From: a virus
DNA: 40,735 nucleotides
IMG/VR virus record: IMGVR_UViG_3300025949_000010
Coordinates: 1-40,735 of that record
Direction: 5' to 3' (one strand)
Part shown: positions 37,853 to 40,735 of the stretch, one piece after another
Numbering within the stretch: the stretch's first letter is position 1
Layout of the letters: every line of letters starts with the position of its first letter
Made by a program: the position numbers and the translations under genes
The notes under the pieces: generated by a model
Databases searched by the model: none
The model's input: only the letters and a program-made list of their open reading frames with translations
Told to the model about the DNA's origin: nothing

Positions 37853-39001
37853 ATGCGATTGATGGTCCAAGATTTCCTCGTCAACCGAGGCGCGTCCGAT
37901 TTGCGCTCGATGCACGGCGTCAAGCTCCGCTGGAGCCAGAAACGGCCTGGCGTCTTCACGCTCAACTATGACCAACTGGAGGTGGTCGACACAGACCCGC
38001 TCTCCCAGGAATGCCGAGGTCTCATCCTCAGAGCCATTGGCGGTCAGGTGACAGATGATCGGCCAGTCGGTGCCACTGAGATTGTGGCGTTACCATTCGC
38101 TCGGTTTTTCAATCATGGGACCGGTCCGTGCGCCCGCGTGGATTTCGATTCCGCCCGCTTCTACGAGAAGCTAGACGGCACGCTGTGTATCGTGCACCAC
38201 GACGGTGGCGCATGGCACGTGGCCACCCGTTCAGTGCCGGACGCGGACGTCCCGATCGACGGCGGCGACCCGCAAGCCACGTTCCGGACGCTCTATGAGA
38301 GGAGCCTCCCGCCCGGTGTCGCTCTTGGCGATGGTTTGGACCCGTCCTGTACATACATGTTCGAGCTGACAGCGCCGGAGAACCAGGTGGTGGTCAGGTA
38401 CGATGATCGCGCGGTGACGCTGCTCGGCGTCCGTGAGGTGACCACAGGTCAGGAGCGCGATCCCGCGCTTGTCGGGCCGACCTATCGTGTCTGTCCGTGG
38501 CACTCGATCACGCTGGAGACGATGTTGGAGTGGATCGCCGAGCGCGATCCGGCCAAGCATGAGGGCGTGGTGGTCTGCGATTCGCAGTACCGCCGGTGCA
38601 AGGTCAAGAGCCCTGGTTATGTGGCGCTAGCGCATACGCGCGAGTCTGTTGGCAAGTCGCCACGCGCGATGATGGAGCTGATTCTGCTCGGCAAGGACGA
38701 CGACGCCCGCCCGCTCCTACCGGAGTATCTCTACCCACGGATAGACGCGATGAAGGTGGGCTTGGCGGCAGAGCTTGCCCGAATCGATGCGGCATACGAG
38801 CACCTACGACCTCACAACGACGATCGGAAAGCGTTCGCGCTTCGCATCAATGCCAGCGCCTACCCATCGGACATGGCAGCGCTCATGTCCAGGTTCGCTG
38901 GCAAGTGCCAAGACGCTGCCGGGTGGGTGCAGCTCGCCAAGAAGGAGGGGACGTGGCCCCCGGCGTTCCTTGACGTTCTCGTCGAGCGGGCCGCGCGGTG
39001 A
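37853..39001 (+). CDS. RNA ligase, T4 Rnl1-like
   Basis: A 382-residue protein with GGAGG six bases before ATG 37853. Nucleotidyltransferase motifs: ECRGLIL (53-59); motif I YEKLDGT with the AMP-accepting Lys106; motif III region YMFELTAPENQVVV from residue 168; motif IV EGVVV (237-241); motif V RCKVKSPGY with Lys250 and Lys252. The C-terminal 120 residues are helical, as in Rnl1. Such enzymes reseal tRNAs cut by host anticodon nucleases. A tRNA gene lies 1 kb upstream. No polynucleotide kinase/phosphatase partner is visible, so it would rely on host end-healing or on other substrates. Confidence 0.88.
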   Translation: MRLMVQDFLVNRGASDLRSMHGVKLRWSQKRPGVFTLNYDQLEVVDTDPLSQECRGLILRAIGGQVTDDRPVGATEIVALPFARFFNHGTGPCARVDFDSARFYEKLDGTLCIVHHDGGAWHVATRSVPDADVPIDGGDPQATFRTLYERSLPPGVALGDGLDPSCTYMFELTAPENQVVVRYDDRAVTLLGVREVTTGQERDPALVGPTYRVCPWHSITLETMLEWIAERDPAKHEGVVVCDSQYRRCKVKSPGYVALAHTRESVGKSPRAMMELILLGKDDDARPLLPEYLYPRIDAMKVGLAAELARIDAAYEHLRPHNDDRKAFALRINASAYPSDMAALMSRFAGKCQDAAGWVQLAKKEGTWPPAFLDVLVERAAR

Positions 39002-39903
39002 GCCGCTACGGGCGCATCCGCTCCATCAAGCCGGAGTGGAGGTCTGATCAGCGGATGATGCGGGCCGGGCACGAAGCCCGCATCTTGTCCATTGTTCTGC
39101 TTACGCTCGCTGACGATGAGGGCCGTGGTCGCTGGATCGAGCCGGTCATGGCCGCTGAGGCGTTCGGCTACGACTCGGACCCGCTCGCGAGTTTGTCGCG
39201 AGGCCTCGCGAGCTTGTCGGGCTGGTACGTGCAGGTTTACGAAGTGTCCGGCGAGGGGTATTTTCAGGTCATCAAATGGGCCAAGCACCAGAAAATCGAC
39301 CGACCGACCGAAAGTAAGCTTCCGCCGCCCCCAGCAGGCCAACTCACTGAAATTATAGCCACTCGTGCATCTTCTCGCGAAGCTCGCGAGGAAGTCGCGA
39401 GGCCTCGCGAGGAATTGGCGTCTGGATCTCGGATCTCGGATGTAGGATCTCGGATCTCGGAGGTGGGAGGAATTTCGCCGCCCGTCGCGATTCCAGACGA
39501 GTGGCCTGGCCCACTCCCGAGACCCTCCGATGACAGTTTCGATAGGCGGTCGTGCAAGTACCTGATGGCTTTCGCCACAGCCTTTCGCGCCACGGGCGCC
39601 ACAGCCTCCCCGTGGATGAACGGGATCGGTACGCGCGAGTGCCACGAGTTGGCCAGATGGCTGGAGTCCGAGTTCAAGGACACCGCGTTAGAGACCGCAG
39701 GAGCCCTTGGGAGCGGTTTTGCGAGGTCATCCTATGCCAAGCGCCAGGGCTACCGCTTCCGTGGCTCTGGGGGGCTTATAGACGGTCCTGGCGAGTTCCT
39801 GAAATCCGGCATGACTGGGTATGTACGTCCGAGTGAGGTGGTGCACGACACCACGAGCGATGAAGACTTCCGGCTAGCGCTGAAAGGGACGGCCGTCAGA
39901 TGA
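38998..39903 (+). CDS. Replication initiator/organiser protein (lambda O-like role)
   Basis: A 301-residue protein; GTG 38998 overlaps the ligase stop. Residues 4-110 are the common phage replication-protein N-domain: RIRSIKPEWRSDQRMMRAGH, LTLADDEGRGRWIEP, then GYFQVIKWAKHQKIDRPTES, a winged-helix type DNA-binding region. Residues 123-158 are a low-complexity linker (SREAREEVARPREELASGSR) encoded by the repeat arrays. Residues 160-300 form a helical domain, perhaps binding the helicase loader. The gene for a DnaC-like loader follows, overlapping by four bases, as lambda O is followed by P. Confidence 0.78.
   Translation: MSRYGRIRSIKPEWRSDQRMMRAGHEARILSIVLLTLADDEGRGRWIEPVMAAEAFGYDSDPLASLSRGLASLSGWYVQVYEVSGEGYFQVIKWAKHQKIDRPTESKLPPPPAGQLTEIIATRASSREAREEVARPREELASGSRISDVGSRISEVGGISPPVAIPDEWPGPLPRPSDDSFDRRSCKYLMAFATAFRATGATASPWMNGIGTRECHELARWLESEFKDTALETAGALGSGFARSSYAKRQGYRFRGSGGLIDGPGEFLKSGMTGYVRPSEVVHDTTSDEDFRLALKGTAVR
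39185..39211. repeat. Origin-like TCGCGA cluster 1
   Basis: Three TCGCGA palindromes start at 39185, 39196 and 39206, about one helical turn apart. The last two form the perfect 16-base palindrome TCGCGAGGCCTCGCGA (39196-39211), which also occurs at 39395-39410. It lies inside the replication-initiator gene and is read here as SRGLA. Confidence 0.75.
39375..39410. repeat. Origin-like TCGCGA cluster 2
   Basis: Four TCGCGA palindromes start at 39375, 39384, 39395 and 39405, spaced 9, 11 and 10 bases. The last two form a second copy of the 16-base palindrome TCGCGAGGCCTCGCGA, read here in another frame (VARPRE). AT-rich GAAATTATA lies about 20 bases upstream, unusual in this genome, and could be the unwinding element. 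Confidence 0.78.
39424..39458. repeat. Tandem 7-base iterons GGATCTC
   Basis: Five head-to-tail 7-mers: GGATCTC, GGATCTC, GGATGTA, GGATCTC, GGATCTC. Four of them contain GATC, the usual target of Dam methylases, and the phage encodes a Dam-type enzyme. Together with the TCGCGA clusters just upstream, this resembles the iterons inside lambda gene O. Confidence 0.78.
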
Positions 39904-40646
39904 CCGCGAAGATTCACCATCTGGGGCCTGAGGCTGCGGCCATGGTCGCGAGGCTGGAGGCCGCTCGGGACTCGGCCGGCTTCGTGACCGAGGACCAGAT
40001 TCGGGCGAAGCGTGAGGCGTGGGACCAAGCGCAGTGGGGCGACCGCCTCCGCTCTAGCGGCATCTTCGATGAGCTGGACGACGATGCTAAGCGAGCCGTT
40101 CTCGCGAACAGGGCTCGCCCCGAGCTTCCGACCGAGCGCGTCAAGGAGTGGTGGAGCGTCCGTCGACCGCTGGACCCCGACCAGGCGCCATCGGGTCCAC
40201 CATGGCTCTTCCTGTGCGGCGGGAAGGGCTGCGGCAAGAGTACGGCGGCTGCTCACGTGCTCGCGCGCGAGTGGGGCCTCTACACGATCATGTCGACGCT
40301 GATGGCGGACTACACGACGTGGAAGCGAGCCAAGCCGCACGAGCGACACTCCAGCATGTTCGAGCGCTACAAGCGTTCAGGCGTGCTCGTGCTGGACGAG
40401 TTGGGCATGGAGAAGGACAGCGAGGCAGAGGCAGCGCGAGAGGCCTTCTTCGCATTGGTGAACGGTCGGCAGAGCAAGCGGACGCATACGATCGTCATCT
40501 CGAATCTCAGCCGAGATCTGGTGATCAAGAGGGTCAAGACGGGCGTATACGACGAGCGGTCCCACGACCGCCTACGGAGCATTTCCCTCGTACTCGGCTT
40601 CGAGGGGCAGAGCTTGCGAAAGTCGCTGCCCGGCGGAGGTCTGTGA
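39900..40646 (+). CDS. DnaC-like helicase loader (AAA+ ATPase)
   Basis: A 248-residue protein. Residues 1-95 are a helical N-domain, likely for the host replicative helicase or the initiator. Walker A GGKGCGKST (107-115) and Walker B VLVLDEL (162-168) are clear; sensor-like TIVISNLS and an Arg-rich HDRLRSISLV segment follow, as in DnaC/IstB ATPases. It probably loads host DnaB at the origin proposed in the preceding gene. ATG 39900 overlaps the previous stop. Its last 38 bases are repeated at window positions 1-38. Confidence 0.88.
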   Translation: MTAKIHHLGPEAAAMVARLEAARDSAGFVTEDQIRAKREAWDQAQWGDRLRSSGIFDELDDDAKRAVLANRARPELPTERVKEWWSVRRPLDPDQAPSGPPWLFLCGGKGCGKSTAAAHVLAREWGLYTIMSTLMADYTTWKRAKPHERHSSMFERYKRSGVLVLDELGMEKDSEAEAAREAFFALVNGRQSKRTHTIVISNLSRDLVIKRVKTGVYDERSHDRLRSISLVLGFEGQSLRKSLPGGGL

Positions 40647-40684
40647 TGGTGTGGCTCCAAGACGACGACAAAAGGAAGGGGTGA
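40646..40684 (+). CDS. 12-residue mini-ORF (repeat copy of 38-76)
   Basis: The same mini-ORF as at 38-76, seen here in its true context directly after the helicase loader, with ATG overlapping the loader TGA. It is one locus in the circular genome. Confidence 0.4.
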   Translation: MVWLQDDDKRKG

Positions 40685-40685
40685 G

Positions 40686-40735
40686 ATGATGGCGCAAGGT
40701 GCGGTGTGGATGCTCGGATGGGTTTTCGGGCTGGC
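40686..40735 (+). CDS. Start of the membrane protein gene (repeat copy, cut by window end)
   Basis: The first 50 bases of the gene at 78-395, repeated because of the terminal overlap. It confirms that the helicase-loader transcript runs into that gene without a terminator. Confidence 0.9.
   Translation, partial: MMAQGAVWMLGWVFGL

Larger units (their letters stand above)
40609..40735. repeat. Terminal direct repeat, right copy
   Basis: Identical to 1-127. See the left copy for the interpretation as circular closure. Confidence 0.95.

Noticed and set aside
39424-39458. Repeat array as a CRISPR-like element
   Set aside because: Units are 7 bases with no spacers, and the array lies inside an open reading frame.

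Overview
The window is a complete or nearly complete genome of a tailed double-stranded DNA phage. Its first and last 127 bases are identical (1-127 = 40609-40735), so the unit length is 40,608 bp and the molecule closes into a circle. A 127-base exact overlap is what an assembler using k=127 leaves on a circular or circularly permuted genome. The DNA is GC-rich. Every protein gene I can support is on the + strand, packed with 1-14 base start/stop overlaps and many GTG starts. The only minus-strand feature is a tRNA. The host is probably a high-GC Gram-negative bacterium: there is a muramidase of the family common in phages of Gram-negatives, a spanin-like anchored coiled coil, and a candidate lipobox. 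The sequence alone does not name the host.

Layout, read round the circle. (1) Replication module, 37.8-40.65 kb: a T4 Rnl1-like RNA ligase, a lambda O-like replication protein with a repeat-rich centre that is a good candidate for the origin, and a DnaC-like helicase loader. No DNA polymerase, primase, helicase or RNA polymerase gene is visible, so host enzymes are presumably recruited. (2) Early/accessory region, 0.08-15 kb: about 40 small genes in three consecutive operons, each after a copy of the same promoter (TGGACA-17 bp-TA box at 848, 4790 and 11471). Operon I ends with a Rad52-type annealing protein and an SSB-like protein. Operon II carries a RuvC-like resolvase, an HNH nuclease and a Dam-type methyltransferase. 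Operon III starts with a probably leaderless gene, carries an RHH regulator, and runs into packaging.

(3) Morphogenesis, 13.9-34.6 kb: small and large terminase, portal, scaffold, major capsid protein, tail adaptor, a large tail-hub protein, a collagen-like fibre, three consecutive proteins in the order of the P22 ejection proteins gp7/gp20/gp16, and a LamG-like protein. The order matches P22-like short-tailed phages. (4) Lysis and anti-defence, 34.6-37.5 kb: a spanin-like protein, a three-helix membrane protein with a lipobox, a DUF2829/Tad2 protein (predicted anti-Thoeris), small proteins, a structured non-coding stretch with a minus-strand tRNA (CAU anticodon), and the endolysin. A strong terminator at 37742 closes this unit.

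Most worth a second look: a 75-residue protein between terminase and portal that aligns without gaps to the N-terminal arm of the phage's own major capsid protein; the origin-like repeats, including a 16-bp perfect palindrome present twice and translated in two different frames; the three-copy promoter; an unrecognised SSB-like protein ending in DDIPF; and the Tad2 homologue. No integrase or excisionase is recognisable. One XRE-type protein is present, but nothing else suggests lysogeny.
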